Below, piece by piece: positions 1 to 8,649 of a stretch of 42,036 nt of DNA; within the stretch, counting starts at the first letter, position 1; every line of letters starts with the position of its first letter. The position numbers and the translations under genes are program-made. The notes beneath the pieces were generated by a model. It saw nothing but the letters and a program-made list of their open reading frames with translations. It was not told where the DNA came from and searched no databases. This DNA is from Aliiruegeria lutimaris (GTDB taxonomy: Bacteria > Pseudomonadota > Alphaproteobacteria > Rhodobacterales > Rhodobacteraceae): NCBI RefSeq assembly GCF_900099935.1, contig NZ_FNEK01000041.1, positions 1 through 42,036 of the forward strand, in the 5' to 3' direction.

Positions 1-423
1 ATCTGAGACCCCTATATCTGCCTCAACAGAAGGGAATCACATCACAACCAATCTGGGAAGCCTGAATCAGATAGGCCGCGACACGCTCTAGTCTCAAACC
101 TGGTCCCGTGCTGGTTGCAAAAGAACGCGATCATCTCGATCAGGACTGCTTTCCAACCTCGGGCAATACAGCCATTCGGTGGCGCGCGCTTCACGCGCGA
201 AAACGATCCTCCGGATCGTGCCTTCGGCATGAGTATTTCCACCAGGAGAAGTCGTTACTGCCGAGCAGTCATCTTCTGACCTGAAATATCCTGGGGGGGA
301 GCGCTCGCCAGAGCGCGGGGGGCAAAGCCCCCACCGAGATCCAGTAACGGCTCATGGTAGAACCGTGGGTCCGATCAACCGGTCGAAACCATATGGTTGA
401 GCGAGAAAAGCGGCCGCCGCCCC
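1..423. other. Left-edge intergenic stretch without a recognised gene
   Basis: No credible gene is seen here; a 66-codon minus-strand frame (42-242) has no recognisable motif and no good ribosome site. The stretch contains short palindromes (for example GATCC/GGATC near 208) and the dispersed repeat described separately at about 215-332. It lies downstream of the leftward aldo/keto reductase gene, so the hairpins may end that transcript. Confidence 0.5.
215..332. repeat. Dispersed intergenic palindromic repeat, copy 1
   Basis: A GATCGTGCC...GAGTATTT(C)-ACCAGGA segment (about 215-245) is followed by two small hairpins: GCGCTC/GAGCGC (301-306/311-316) and GGGGGC/GCCCCC (318-323/327-332). The same modules recur at 23320-23437 between phnD and phnE1. 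This matches the kind of intergenic palindrome common in Rhodobacteraceae genomes. It may act as a terminator for the leftward gene that ends at 424, which is an inference. Confidence 0.6.
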
Positions 424-1410
424 TCAATAAGCTCCCCGAATGTGCGCTTTAACCTCCGCCTCGTAGAAAGCCGTCAGCTCGTCATGCAGCGCTTTCGGCA
501 GGGGTGCCACGTCGGACGCGCCCGCGTTGCGCAGGATCTGATCCGGAGCACTTGCACCCGGGATGATCGTGGAGACGGCCGGGTGATCGAGGATCCAGCG
601 CTGCGCCATCTTGGCCAGCGTCATGCCCTCGGGAAGCATTTCCTTGAGCCGGTCGGCCAGCTCGACCCCCTTTTCATAGGGCAGCCCGGCAAAGGTCTCG
701 CCCACGTTGAAGGCGGCGCCGTCGCGGTTGAAGTTGCGGTGATCGCCCTCGGCGAATTGCGTCTCCAGCGTGTAGCGCCCGCTCAGCAGACCGCTCGCCA
801 GCGGCAGGCGCACGATGATGCCGACCCCCTTGGCCTCCGCTTGCGGCAAGAGTTCGGTAACCAGTTTCTGCCGGAAGAGGTTGAAGATGACCTGCAACGA
901 CAGCAATCCCTCCTGCTCCAGGCAAAGAAGCCCCTCCTCGACCGTCTCGACAGACGCGCCGAAATGACGAATCGCCCCCTCCTGCTGCAACTTGCGCAGC
1001 CAATCGAAGATCTCGCCCTGCCGCATCACTTCCGTCGGGATACAGTGCAGCTGGACCAGGTCCAGCGCCTCGACCCCGAGCCGCTCGCGCGAGGCGTCGA
1101 CGCCCCGGCGCAGCGCGTCCTCGCTGTAGCCGTCGGGGTAGACACCCGCACCCCGTCCGAACTTGGTTGCGACCCGGATCTCGGGGCCATCGTAATGCTT
1201 GAGGAACTGCCCGATCAGGTCCTCGCTGCGGCCCGATCCATAGACATCGGCGGTATCGAAGAAACGCACGCCTTGTACGGCAGCCTTGGTCAGGATCTCC
1301 AGCGCGATCTCGCGGTTCACGCCCTGTCCCCAATCGGCCCCGATCTGCCAGCAGCCAAGTCCGATCTCGCTCACCTCGAAACCATTTGATCCGAGCATTC
1401 TCGTCTTCAT
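424..1410 (-). CDS. Aldo/keto reductase
   Basis: The 328-residue protein is an NAD(P)H-dependent aldo/keto reductase of the (beta/alpha)8 barrel superfamily, predicted cytosolic. The expected catalytic set is visible: Asp and Tyr in FDTADVYGSGRSEDLIG, Lys in VATKFGRG and His in LVQLHCIP. The C-terminal region (TIIPGASAPDQILRN) resembles the cofactor-binding end of the family. The ATG at 1410 is preferred over a longer frame because AAGGA lies about 8 bases upstream and the family N-terminus (MLGSNGFEVSEIGLGCWQ) starts there. It lies 252 bases downstream of the phosphate acyltransferase gene with a terminator between, so it is probably transcribed on its own. The substrate is unknown. Confidence 0.85.
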   Translation of the reverse strand: MKTRMLGSNGFEVSEIGLGCWQIGADWGQGVNREIALEILTKAAVQGVRFFDTADVYGSGRSEDLIGQFLKHYDGPEIRVATKFGRGAGVYPDGYSEDALRRGVDASRERLGVEALDLVQLHCIPTEVMRQGEIFDWLRKLQQEGAIRHFGASVETVEEGLLCLEQEGLLSLQVIFNLFRQKLVTELLPQAEAKGVGIIVRLPLASGLLSGRYTLETQFAEGDHRNFNRDGAAFNVGETFAGLPYEKGVELADRLKEMLPEGMTLAKMAQRWILDHPAVSTIIPGASAPDQILRNAGASDVAPLPKALHDELTAFYEAEVKAHIRGAY

Positions 1411-1600
1411 GGGATATCCTTTCCAATGAGGTTGCCCGCGATGGCGGCAACCGGAATTCGCGGGCTTTATCTGCCTGCGCACCCCGGAGGTCAATCGGCC
1501 CATCCGCGCGTCTCAGGCGCGCGGCCCGGCCCAACCGGAGGGGCCCCACCCCTGGATGGGGCAACGACGGGCGGGAGGGCTCCCGGCAATCGGGATGCCG

Positions 1601-1634
1601 GAAAAGAAAGAGGCGCCCGCAAAGCGCCCCTTCC
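1601..1634 (-). terminator. Probable terminator of the MaoC/acyltransferase gene
   Basis: An 8-bp stem with one mismatch (1609-1616 against 1624-1631, core GGCGC/GCGCC) with a 7-base loop is followed, in the minus-strand direction, by a T-rich tract (TTCTTTTC). It lies just past the stop codon at 1663. Confidence 0.6.
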
Positions 1635-1662
1635 TTTCCATCTGTCCATCGGCGTTTCGGCC

Positions 1663-3054
1663 CTAGGCCGGAGGCTTCTTGTAGGCATAGAGCGCGGCAC
1701 AGGCGCAGGAGACAAGGCGCGCCTTCTCGTCATCGGCCCGGCTGGTCAGGATGATCGGGCATTTCGCGCCGATCACGACCCCGCCGGCCTCGGCATGGGC
1801 GATGAAGGTCAGCTCCTTGGCCAGCATATTGGCGCTTTCCAGGTTCGGCGCGATCAGGATCTCGGCCTGGCCGGCCACCATGGACTGGATCCCCTTGGTG
1901 CGGGCCGCCTCGATATCGATGGCGTTGTCCATGGCCAGCGGACCATCGACCAGCGCGCCGCGGATCTGGCCGCGCTCGGCCATCTTGGAAATGGCGGCGG
2001 CATCGAGCGTCGAGGGGATCTTGGGGGTCACCGTCTCCACCGCCGACAGGATTCCCACCTTGGGCACTTCAATCCCCAGCGTATGCGCCAGGTCGATCGC
2101 GTTCTGCGTGATGTCGACCTTGGTCTCCAGGTCCGGCGCGATATTGATCGCCGCATCCGAGATCAGCAGCAGATGGGTCAGCCCCGGCACGTCCATCACG
2201 AAGACATGGGAGAGCCGGCGCCCCGTCCGCAGCCCACCATCGCGCTTGACCACCTGGCCGAGCAGTTCGTCTGTATGCAGCTGCCCCTTCATCACCGCCT
2301 GGGCCCTGCCCTCGTGAACAAGACGTACGCCGATCGCGGCGGCCAGCTTGTGGTTGGGCTCGTGGATCAGCTCGAAGCCGGAAATATCGCGGCCAATGGC
2401 CTTGGCGGCGGCCCGGATCTTGACCTCGTCCCCGATCAGGATCGGGTCGATGATCGTGTGATCGGCCCCCAGAAGTGCACCAAGCAGGGCGTCCTCCGAT
2501 TCCGGCGCGATCACCGACGTCTTCATCGGCGGCAGCGGCTCGGCTTCCTTGAGCAGCTTGTCGAAATGCACATGGCGCTGGACGATCATGCCGGGAATGT
2601 CATCGACATTGTAGTCCATCTGCTCAAGCGGCGCGAAGACCTCGACGAACCCCTCGAGCAGCTTCTTGCCGCTTGTCGTGTCCACCCGGCAGGCAAATTT
2701 CGCGACATTGTTGTCGAGCTTCTCGGTCAGCACCACCTTTACGACCAACTCGTCCCCGTCATGGGCGCGCTCGAAGAACTCGACCTTGTGCGATTTGTAG
2801 AGTGTCCCCGGGCCGGGCAACTTGTTGCCGAGCGCCGAGGAAATCAGCGTCGAAACCCACATTGCCGGCGCCACCGGCTCGTGCAGCGCGTCGGTTCCCT
2901 CGAAATCCTTCATGCGGGGAAAGTGCTTGGGGTTCATATTGCCGGTGATATTGGCAAAGACGAAGAAATCGTCGGCCCGACAGACCCGTCGAACCTCGGC
3001 CTCCATGCCGATTTCCAACTTGTCCCACGGCGTATTGCTCAGTGTGGTCATCAT
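1663..3054 (-). CDS. Bifunctional enoyl-CoA hydratase/phosphate acetyltransferase (MaoC-PTA fusion)
   Basis: The 463-residue protein has an N-terminal MaoC-like hot-dog domain (about 1-145; MNPKHFPRMKD is in the hydratase region) joined to a phosphate acetyl/butyryltransferase domain (about 160-460; VIAPESEDALLGALLGA, then DGPLAMDNAIDIEAARTKG and the NLESANMLAKEL segment). Fusions of this type occur widely in alphaproteobacteria, where they interconvert acyl-CoA and acyl phosphate, often beside acetate kinase. No acetate kinase gene is in this window. The start is ATG ATG at 3054/3051 after GGTAGGGATGGG. The hydratase activity is inferred from the domain only. Confidence 0.85.
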   Translation of the reverse strand: MMTTLSNTPWDKLEIGMEAEVRRVCRADDFFVFANITGNMNPKHFPRMKDFEGTDALHEPVAPAMWVSTLISSALGNKLPGPGTLYKSHKVEFFERAHDGDELVVKVVLTEKLDNNVAKFACRVDTTSGKKLLEGFVEVFAPLEQMDYNVDDIPGMIVQRHVHFDKLLKEAEPLPPMKTSVIAPESEDALLGALLGADHTIIDPILIGDEVKIRAAAKAIGRDISGFELIHEPNHKLAAAIGVRLVHEGRAQAVMKGQLHTDELLGQVVKRDGGLRTGRRLSHVFVMDVPGLTHLLLISDAAINIAPDLETKVDITQNAIDLAHTLGIEVPKVGILSAVETVTPKIPSTLDAAAISKMAERGQIRGALVDGPLAMDNAIDIEAARTKGIQSMVAGQAEILIAPNLESANMLAKELTFIAHAEAGGVVIGAKCPIILTSRADDEKARLVSCACAALYAYKKPPA

Positions 3055-3333
3055 CCCATCCCTACCGGATCGCGGGTGCCGAAACAGTGAGAGGGCGGCA
3101 TCCGGTTGACCGCCCGTACGACATTTCTCCCCGCTATGGATTTTGCATGTCGAGCCATTGAAAGAAAGCCTGCGCGACGCAACGACAATGGCGATAGCGG
3201 GGAGCTTTACCCACTCGGGCGGAAATGCCGCACCGCGGCGTCCCGTCGGGCTTCCAAAAGGGAGGCTATGCGACCGGCGATGCGCATGTTAGCCATTTAT
3301 CATAACGACTTGCTGAAGGAAGGGGCGTGTCCG
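3055..3333. promoter_or_regulatory. Divergent intergenic region
   Basis: This 279-base gap separates the leftward acyltransferase gene from the rightward small exported protein gene, so it should hold both promoters. No convincing -35/-10 pair or operator was identified. Confidence 0.3.
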
Positions 3334-3759
3334 ATGAAATCGATATCTGCAATTGCGCTTGGGCTTGCGATGGCCACGGGAATTGGCGCGACGCCGGCCG
3401 GCGCCCAGCAAGCGCAGTTCGAGCTCGAACTCAACAGCCTGAAACCGGTCGAGACCGGCTGCAGGCTGACCTATGTGGCCCGGAACGCGACCGGTACAGA
3501 CCTTGAGGCGGCCTCGTTCGAAGTTGCCGTGTTCGATGGCGCTGGCTCGGTCAGCCGCCTGCTGATCCTCGAATTCGGCGCGCTGCGCGACGGCAAGACG
3601 AAGGTTGTGCAATTCGACCTCGCTGGACAGGACTGCGGCGAGATTTCCCGCCTGCTGATCAATGATATCGCCGAATGCTCCGCCGCCCAGGGCGACGCCC
3701 CGGACTGCATACAGGCGCTTTCACCGAGCAGCCGGACCGAGGTTCAGTTCGGCCTGTGA
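3334..3759 (+). CDS. Small exported protein of unknown function
   Basis: The 141-residue protein begins with a Sec signal peptide (MKSISAIALGLAMATG, cleavage likely after PAGAQ or AGA), so it should be periplasmic. The mature part is a compact beta-rich sequence with three cysteines: one in TGCRLTY, one in GQDCGEIS and one each in AECSAA and PDCIQ, giving four in total and possibly two disulfides. The ATG at 3334 is chosen because GAAGGAAGGGG lies 8-15 bases upstream and it yields a clean signal peptide; a longer in-frame extension to 3106 has no such support. It converges on phnM1 with only 21 bases between the stops. I do not recognise the family. Confidence 0.7.
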   Translation: MKSISAIALGLAMATGIGATPAGAQQAQFELELNSLKPVETGCRLTYVARNATGTDLEAASFEVAVFDGAGSVSRLLILEFGALRDGKTKVVQFDLAGQDCGEISRLLINDIAECSAAQGDAPDCIQALSPSSRTEVQFGL

Positions 3760-3780
3760 TCCAGCCCCGGGCCGCCCGGA

Positions 3781-4920
3781 TCATCCGACCCGGCGGCCCG
3801 CGACCCAGTTGCCACGCACGGCGCCGGCTCCGGCCACCCGGTGCACCCGGATGATATCGGCCCGCGCGCCGATCTCGATCCGCCCACGATCGTGCAGGTC
3901 GACCACGTCCGCCGGCGCGCGGGTCACGGTGCGCACCCCGCGTGCGACATCGCCCCACAGGTCCCCCAGCATCAGCGCCGCTGTCAGCAGCGCCGAGGGT
4001 ACGTAATCGGAACTCAGGATATCCAGCAGGTCGGCTTCCGCCAGGTCCTGCGCGGCCACGTTGCCGGAATGGCTGCCGCCCCTGATGAGGTTCGGGGCTC
4101 CCATCATCACCGCGATTCCCCGCTCGTGGCAGGCGGCCGCCGCTTCGTGAGTGGTGGGGAATTCCGCCAGCCGCACGCCATGGGCGGCCGAGGTTCCGAC
4201 ATGGTCCGCCAGCGTGTCGTCATGGCTGGCCAGAACCGCGCCGTAGCGGCGCGCCTCCGCGACCGCGGCGCGTTCGTGTAGCTCACCGTAGCGCGCGCGC
4301 AGTTCCTTCATATGCGCGACATGCTCCTCGAACCCGTCGTCCGACAGCGCGTGCTTGCCCTGTACGTAGGCCTTCAGTTTGGAGATGTCCCGGAACTGCC
4401 GCTGGCCCGGGGTGTGGTCCATCAGGCTGACGATCCCGACCCGGTCTTCCGGGCCGAACTCCGCCATCTCCTGCACCAGCGTCTGTGAACAGACCTCGGC
4501 GCGCAGATGCAGGAAATGGCTGATCCTGAGCGCCCCCGAAGCGCGCAGATGCAACATCTCGGTCGCCAACTGGCGCGCATAGGCCCGGTAATTCGTCCGC
4601 GCGCTCTGCACCGACCCCACCCGCATCGCGTCGAAAACGGTGGTAACACCGACGCTGGCCAACTCGCCATCATGCGCGATCATGGCCGCCGCATGCGGCC
4701 AGTCGACCTTGGGCCGCGGCTGGATGTGGCGCTCCAGGTTGTCGGTGTGCAGCTCGATCAGGCCGGGCATCACCATGTCGCCCTCGCAATCCAGCGCACC
4801 GGCCGGTACCGCCGCGCCCTGCCCGATCCCGGCAATCCGCCCGCCAGCGATGCGCAGGCTGCCGGTCACCACCTCCTCGGGTAGAACCAGCTGTGCATTG
4901 GCCAGGATTATCTCGTTCAT
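3781..4920 (-). CDS. phnM: Alpha-D-ribose 1-methylphosphonate 5-triphosphate diphosphatase, PhnM (copy 1)
   Basis: This 379-residue amidohydrolase-fold enzyme removes pyrophosphate from the ribosylated phosphonate triphosphate made by the PhnGHI(L) system, giving the substrate of the radical-SAM C-P lyase PhnJ. Visible metal-site and family signatures are ELHTDNLERHIQPRP near residue 57, SLMDHTPGQRQFRD, LASHDDT and GAPNLIRGGSHSGNVAA. Length is normal for PhnM. It is divergent from the DUF1045 gene (71 bases between starts) and lies beyond the distal end of the main operon. A second, more divergent PhnM paralogue is encoded at 12833-14014. Confidence 0.92.
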   Translation of the reverse strand: MNEIILANAQLVLPEEVVTGSLRIAGGRIAGIGQGAAVPAGALDCEGDMVMPGLIELHTDNLERHIQPRPKVDWPHAAAMIAHDGELASVGVTTVFDAMRVGSVQSARTNYRAYARQLATEMLHLRASGALRISHFLHLRAEVCSQTLVQEMAEFGPEDRVGIVSLMDHTPGQRQFRDISKLKAYVQGKHALSDDGFEEHVAHMKELRARYGELHERAAVAEARRYGAVLASHDDTLADHVGTSAAHGVRLAEFPTTHEAAAACHERGIAVMMGAPNLIRGGSHSGNVAAQDLAEADLLDILSSDYVPSALLTAALMLGDLWGDVARGVRTVTRAPADVVDLHDRGRIEIGARADIIRVHRVAGAGAVRGNWVAGRRVG

Positions 4921-4991
4921 CTACCGTCTCCGGGCTGTCTGCTCTCGCCGTGCGGGCCGCTCTGTGCTAGGCGCGCATGAGGAGGCATGTC

Positions 4992-5681
4992 ATGGATGGA
5001 TTCACGCGTTACGCGCTCTTTTACGCACCGCCGGCCGGGCCGCTGGCCGATTTCGGCGCCGCCTGGCTGGGATGGGATCCGCGCAACGGGAAACGCGTGG
5101 CGCATCCCGCCCTGCCCGGCCTGCCGCTGCCGGTTGCCGAGATCACCGAAACGCCGCGCAAATACGGCTTCCACGGCACGCTCAAGCCGCCCTTCCAGCT
5201 CAAGCCCGGATTCGACGTGGCCGAGCTGCACAACGCCGCCGAGGCGCTCGCCGCGATGCTGCCGCCGGTTCTGCTCGACGGGCTTAAACTCTCCCGCATC
5301 GGCAGCTTCCTTGCCCTCGTGCCCAAAGGCGACACGACGCAACTCGCGCTCCTCGCCGCCCGCGTGGTCGAGGCTCTGGACGGCTTCCGCGCCGCTCCCG
5401 AGGAAGACGAACTTGCGCGGCGCCGTAAACCCGGCCTGTCGGCACGGCAGGAGGTGCTGCTGCAGCAATGGGGCTACCCCTACGTCATGGAAGAGTTCCG
5501 CTTTCACCTGACGCTCTCCGGAAATCTGCCCGACGCCGTGGCCGACGCCGTGGCTGCGCGCCTGCATCCCGTGGTCGAGCCGCTGCTGCCGCGTCCCTTC
5601 AGGATCCGCGAAATCTGCCTCTTCGGCGAGGGGCAGGACGGGCGTTTCCACCACCTGCATCGCTACACGCTCTCCGGCTGA
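4992..5681 (+). CDS. DUF1045 phosphonate-operon protein (2H phosphoesterase-like)
   Basis: This 229-residue protein belongs to the DUF1045 family found in alphaproteobacterial phn operons. Two HxT motifs, GFHGTLKPPF near residue 60 and FRFHLTLSGN near residue 170, mark it as a 2H-phosphoesterase-like fold. By analogy it may act on a cyclic phosphate such as the 5-phosphoribosyl 1,2-cyclic phosphate released by C-P lyase, the job of PhnP in E. coli; no phnP is seen here. The ATG at 4992 is preferred over 4977 because AGGAGG sits 6 bases upstream. Its 3' end overlaps the convergent phnN by 19 bases. Confidence 0.8.
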   Translation: MDGFTRYALFYAPPAGPLADFGAAWLGWDPRNGKRVAHPALPGLPLPVAEITETPRKYGFHGTLKPPFQLKPGFDVAELHNAAEALAAMLPPVLLDGLKLSRIGSFLALVPKGDTTQLALLAARVVEALDGFRAAPEEDELARRRKPGLSARQEVLLQQWGYPYVMEEFRFHLTLSGNLPDAVADAVAARLHPVVEPLLPRPFRIREICLFGEGQDGRFHHLHRYTLSG

Positions 5682-6205
5682 AGCACGCCGAGAAAGTCCC
5701 GTACCGCGTGGTCGAGGCTGCCGTCATTCTCCACCACCCGGATCGGGGGGCCATAAGGGATCTGGTAGTCCGCCCGCGCCAGCCGCCGGGCGATCTCCTG
5801 CTTGCTCTCCCGCCCCCGCGCCGCCAGCCGCTCGGCCAGCACGGGCACAGAGGCCGTCACGAGGATCACCGTCAGGCCGGGAAACACCTCCCATGCCCGG
5901 CCCAGGATGCCGCGCGAACCATTGAAAAGCACGTTGCGCCCCTCGGAGATCGCCCGGTCGACACTGCGGGGAATGCCATAGCAGAGCCCATGCGCCTGCC
6001 AGTCCAGCACGAAATCTCCCGCCACCTTGCGGCGCGCAAACTCGGCCTCGCTCACCCCCTCGAACGGCTCGCCGCCGGCCGTCTCCGGCCGGGTGATCAC
6101 GCGCCGCACAAGGTGCAGATCGGGCCGGTGCCGCTTGACCTCGGCCATCAGCGTATCCTTACCCGCTCCCGATGGCCCGACCACCGCGAAGAGCCGCCCC
6201 CCCAT
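5663..6205 (-). CDS. phnN: Ribose 1,5-bisphosphate phosphokinase PhnN
   Basis: The 180-residue kinase phosphorylates ribose 1,5-bisphosphate to PRPP, recycling the ribose used in C-P lyase chemistry. The P-loop GPSGAGKDT is at residues 10-18, followed by a guanylate-kinase-like core with a LNGSRG-type segment (VLFNGSRGIL). The start ATG is one base after the phnL stop, so translation is probably coupled. The first codons contain a run of seven G that is in frame, a useful comparison with the out-of-frame A7 runs in phnD and the acyltransferase gene. The 3' end overlaps the convergent DUF1045 gene. Confidence 0.9.
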   Translation of the reverse strand: MGGRLFAVVGPSGAGKDTLMAEVKRHRPDLHLVRRVITRPETAGGEPFEGVSEAEFARRKVAGDFVLDWQAHGLCYGIPRSVDRAISEGRNVLFNGSRGILGRAWEVFPGLTVILVTASVPVLAERLAARGRESKQEIARRLARADYQIPYGPPIRVVENDGSLDHAVRDFLGVLQPESV

Positions 6206-6206
6206 C

Positions 6207-6890
6207 TCAGGCTGCCCTTTGAGGGGTGAACCCCGTCACGTCGATCTCGCGGTCGCAAACCTGCTCCCGCGCGGCGGCATCGTGGAAGATCCCGACGATC
6301 GCCGCCCCGCGCGCCTTGGCCTCCTCGATCAGGGCCAGCACCGTGGCGCGATTGACCGCGTCGAGGCTCGCCGTCGGCTCGTCCAGAAGCAGCGCCGGAT
6401 AGCCATGCGCAAAGCCGCGCGCGACATTCACCCGCTGCTGCTCGCCGCCGGAAAAGGTCGTCGGAGACAGGCCCCAGAGCGTGCGCGGAATGTTCAGCCG
6501 CTCCAGCAGCGCCGCCGCCCGCGCCCGGGCGGCCTCCAGTTCGACCCCGACCGCCAACAACGGTTCCGCCACCACGTCCAGCGTCGGAACCCGCGGCACG
6601 ACCCGTAAGAACTGGCTTACATATCCAATCGTTACCCGGCGAAGCTCAAGTATTTCCCGAGGTTCGGCGCGTGCTACGTCCACGCCATCCACGACAATAC
6701 ACCCAGCCTGCGCGAGGTAATTGCCATAGATCATCCGCATCAGCGTCGACTTGCCGGCCCCCGATGCGCCGACCAGCGCCACGCATTCCCCCGGCTGCAC
6801 GCTCAGGGTCGCGTTTTGCATCACCGGGATCACTGCCGCGCCCTGGTTGTGAAGCGTGAAGCTCTTGGCCACGTCCTTCAGTTCGATCAT
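6207..6890 (-). CDS. phnL: C-P lyase ABC-type ATPase PhnL
   Basis: This 227-residue ABC ATPase is a soluble part of the C-P lyase system, not a transporter. Walker A is GASGAGKST, the signature is FSGGEQQRVNVARGF, Walker B is ALLLDEPTASLD, and the switch His is in GIFHDAAA. PhnL-type features are YVSQFLRVVPRVPTLDVVAEPL and the unusual FHD switch. The ATG at 6890 gives the normal N-terminus MIELKDVAKSF; a 29-residue upstream extension is not supported. It follows corA by 22 bases and precedes phnN by one base. Confidence 0.92.
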   Translation of the reverse strand: MIELKDVAKSFTLHNQGAAVIPVMQNATLSVQPGECVALVGASGAGKSTLMRMIYGNYLAQAGCIVVDGVDVARAEPREILELRRVTIGYVSQFLRVVPRVPTLDVVAEPLLAVGVELEAARARAAALLERLNIPRTLWGLSPTTFSGGEQQRVNVARGFAHGYPALLLDEPTASLDAVNRATVLALIEEAKARGAAIVGIFHDAAAREQVCDREIDVTGFTPQRAA

Positions 6891-6912
6891 TCCCGGCTCC
6901 CCGCGCCCGGCC

Positions 6913-7875
6913 TCACATCCAGCCGCGTTTCCTGAAAAAGAGATATGTCGCGAGGCCCGAGACCACCATGCTCCCAAGCGCGACGGCGAAGCCCCATTTG
7001 CTGTCGAGTTCCGGCATCCATTCGAAATTCATCCCGTATATCGAGGCAATCAGCATCGCCGGCGCAAACAGAGCGACCAGCGCCGAGAGCATGGAGACCG
7101 ACTTGTTCTGCTCCAGGTCGATCATTCCCAAGGTTGCGTCTGTCACCACCGAGGCCCGCGCCGAAAGGTAATCGGCGTGTTCCTCTAGCGCGGCGACATC
7201 GCGTACGTGGCCGGCCATCAGCCGGCTGATTTCCTTGGCATTCTCAGACTCGACGGGGAATTGTTCGAGATAGTTCAGCGCCCGGGCGAGGGTCAGGAGC
7301 GACTGGCGCACCGCGGCGATGCGCACTCCGAAACGGCCGGCAACTTCCAGCGCGCGCTGCAATGTCGCGCTGCGGTTTTGCCGCCCGCCATCGAAAACCT
7401 CCCCCGAGACGCTATCGAGCGAGCGGCCGATCTCCTCCATCGTGTCGGACAACTCGTCAACCATCTCCTCGATCAGCCCCAGGCAGAGCCGCAGCGGCGA
7501 GGCGCAGCCGGCCCCGCTGCGCGCGGCACGCTCCGGGAAAACCGACAGCGCCTCCGGTTCATGGTAGCGCACCGTGACCAGCCGTTTCGGCGCCAGCACG
7601 AGGCAAAGCGGCCGCGACAGGCGCCGCCCGTCGGTCGTCAATCCGGGCAGGACCACGGTCATGTATTTGGTTGCGTCGATCCGGTAGAGCCGGCTGGAGA
7701 GCTGCAACTCCTCCATGTCCTCCTGAGCCGGCACCGAAATGCCCAACGCTTCCACGCTCGCCGCCTGTTCCGGCGTCGGAACGAAGAGATCGATCCAGAT
7801 GGCTTCGTCGAGCCCCTCCGACGGAGAGTCCAGGGCAACGATGTCGTTTCGGGTGAGGCGGAAGGCGCGCAGCAT
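6913..7875 (-). CDS. corA: CorA-family divalent-cation transporter inside the phn operon
   Basis: The 320-residue protein has the CorA plan: a large cytosolic N-terminal domain, a long helix, then two C-terminal membrane segments separated by the YGMNFEWMPEL loop, which carries the diagnostic GMN motif. The protein ends in the basic tail LFFRKRGWM. It imports Mg2+ or, in some relatives, exports Zn2+. The start is only 3 bases after the phnK stop and the stop is 22 bases before phnL, so it is a true operon member. Its role in phosphonate metabolism is unproven; supplying Mg2+ to the nucleotide-using Phn enzymes is an inference. Confidence 0.88.
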   Translation of the reverse strand: MLRAFRLTRNDIVALDSPSEGLDEAIWIDLFVPTPEQAASVEALGISVPAQEDMEELQLSSRLYRIDATKYMTVVLPGLTTDGRRLSRPLCLVLAPKRLVTVRYHEPEALSVFPERAARSGAGCASPLRLCLGLIEEMVDELSDTMEEIGRSLDSVSGEVFDGGRQNRSATLQRALEVAGRFGVRIAAVRQSLLTLARALNYLEQFPVESENAKEISRLMAGHVRDVAALEEHADYLSARASVVTDATLGMIDLEQNKSVSMLSALVALFAPAMLIASIYGMNFEWMPELDSKWGFAVALGSMVVSGLATYLFFRKRGWM

Positions 7876-7878
7876 GAG

Positions 7879-8649
7879 TCAGACCTGTAGAACGGAAGAT
7901 ACCAATAGCTGCGTATAGCCATGCTGCGGGTCGTCAAGCACTTGATCGGTCAAACCGGCCTCAACGACGCGCCCATCCTTCATGACCATCAGCCGATGTG
8001 CCAGAAGTCGGACCACCGCGAGGTCATGCGTCACCACGATCGCGCTCAGCCCCATGTCGCGCACCAGCCCGCGCAAAAGGTCGAGAAGCCGAGCCTGCAC
8101 CGACACATCGAGCCCGCCCGTCGGCTCGTCCATGAAGACCAGCCGCGGCGCCGTCACGAGGTTGCGCGCGATCTGTAGCCGCTGCTGCATGCCGCCGGAA
8201 AAGGCGCTCGGCCGGTCGTCGATACGGCTTTCGTCGATTTCCACCCGGCCGAGCCAGTCCACTGCCTCCTCGCGTATGCGGCCGTAATGCCGCGCGCCCA
8301 CGGCCATCAGCCGCTCGCCGACATTGCCGCCCGCCGTCACCGACATCCGCAGCCCGTCGCGCGGGTTCTGATGCACGAAGGCCCAATCGGTCCGCGCCAG
8401 CATCCGCCGCTCCGGCTCCGACATGGTCACCGTGTCGCGCAGCCCCTCGGCGCGGGTGTCGAACAGAACCTCGCCGAGATCCGGTTCAAGATGGCCCGCC
8501 AAGAGTTTGAGAAGCTTCGACTTTCCAGAACCGCTTTCGCCCACGATTCCCATCACCTCGCCGGGATAGAGATCGAAACTCACATCCGTGCAGCCGATCC
8601 GCGCGCCATAGCGTTTCTGGATGTTTCGAACAGACAGGAGCGGCGTTAT
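7879..8649 (-). CDS. phnK: C-P lyase ABC-type ATPase PhnK, with ATA at the expected start
   Basis: This ABC ATPase docks on the PhnGHIJ core complex. Walker A is GESGSGKS, the signature is FSGGMQQRLQIARNL, Walker B is VFMDEPTGGLD, and the switch His is in VTHDLAVV. Homology runs upstream to TPLLSVRNIQKRYG, which contains the A-loop Tyr, and matches the E. coli N-terminus. The codon at the expected start (8649-8647) is ATA, overlapping the phnJ stop as ATAA where ATGA is usual. The nearest ordinary in-frame start, GTG at 8583, would drop 22 residues including the A-loop. Either ATA is used inefficiently or PhnK is truncated. The residue after Walker A GKS is Lys instead of the usual Thr. Confidence 0.85.
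   Translation of the reverse strand: MTPLLSVRNIQKRYGARIGCTDVSFDLYPGEVMGIVGESGSGKSKLLKLLAGHLEPDLGEVLFDTRAEGLRDTVTMSEPERRMLARTDWAFVHQNPRDGLRMSVTAGGNVGERLMAVGARHYGRIREEAVDWLGRVEIDESRIDDRPSAFSGGMQQRLQIARNLVTAPRLVFMDEPTGGLDVSVQARLLDLLRGLVRDMGLSAIVVTHDLAVVRLLAHRLMVMKDGRVVEAGLTDQVLDDPQHGYTQLLVSSVLQV

Noticed and set aside
42-242. A 66-codon minus-strand frame at the left edge
   Set aside because: No motif, no good ribosome site, and it overlaps short palindromes of an intergenic repeat.
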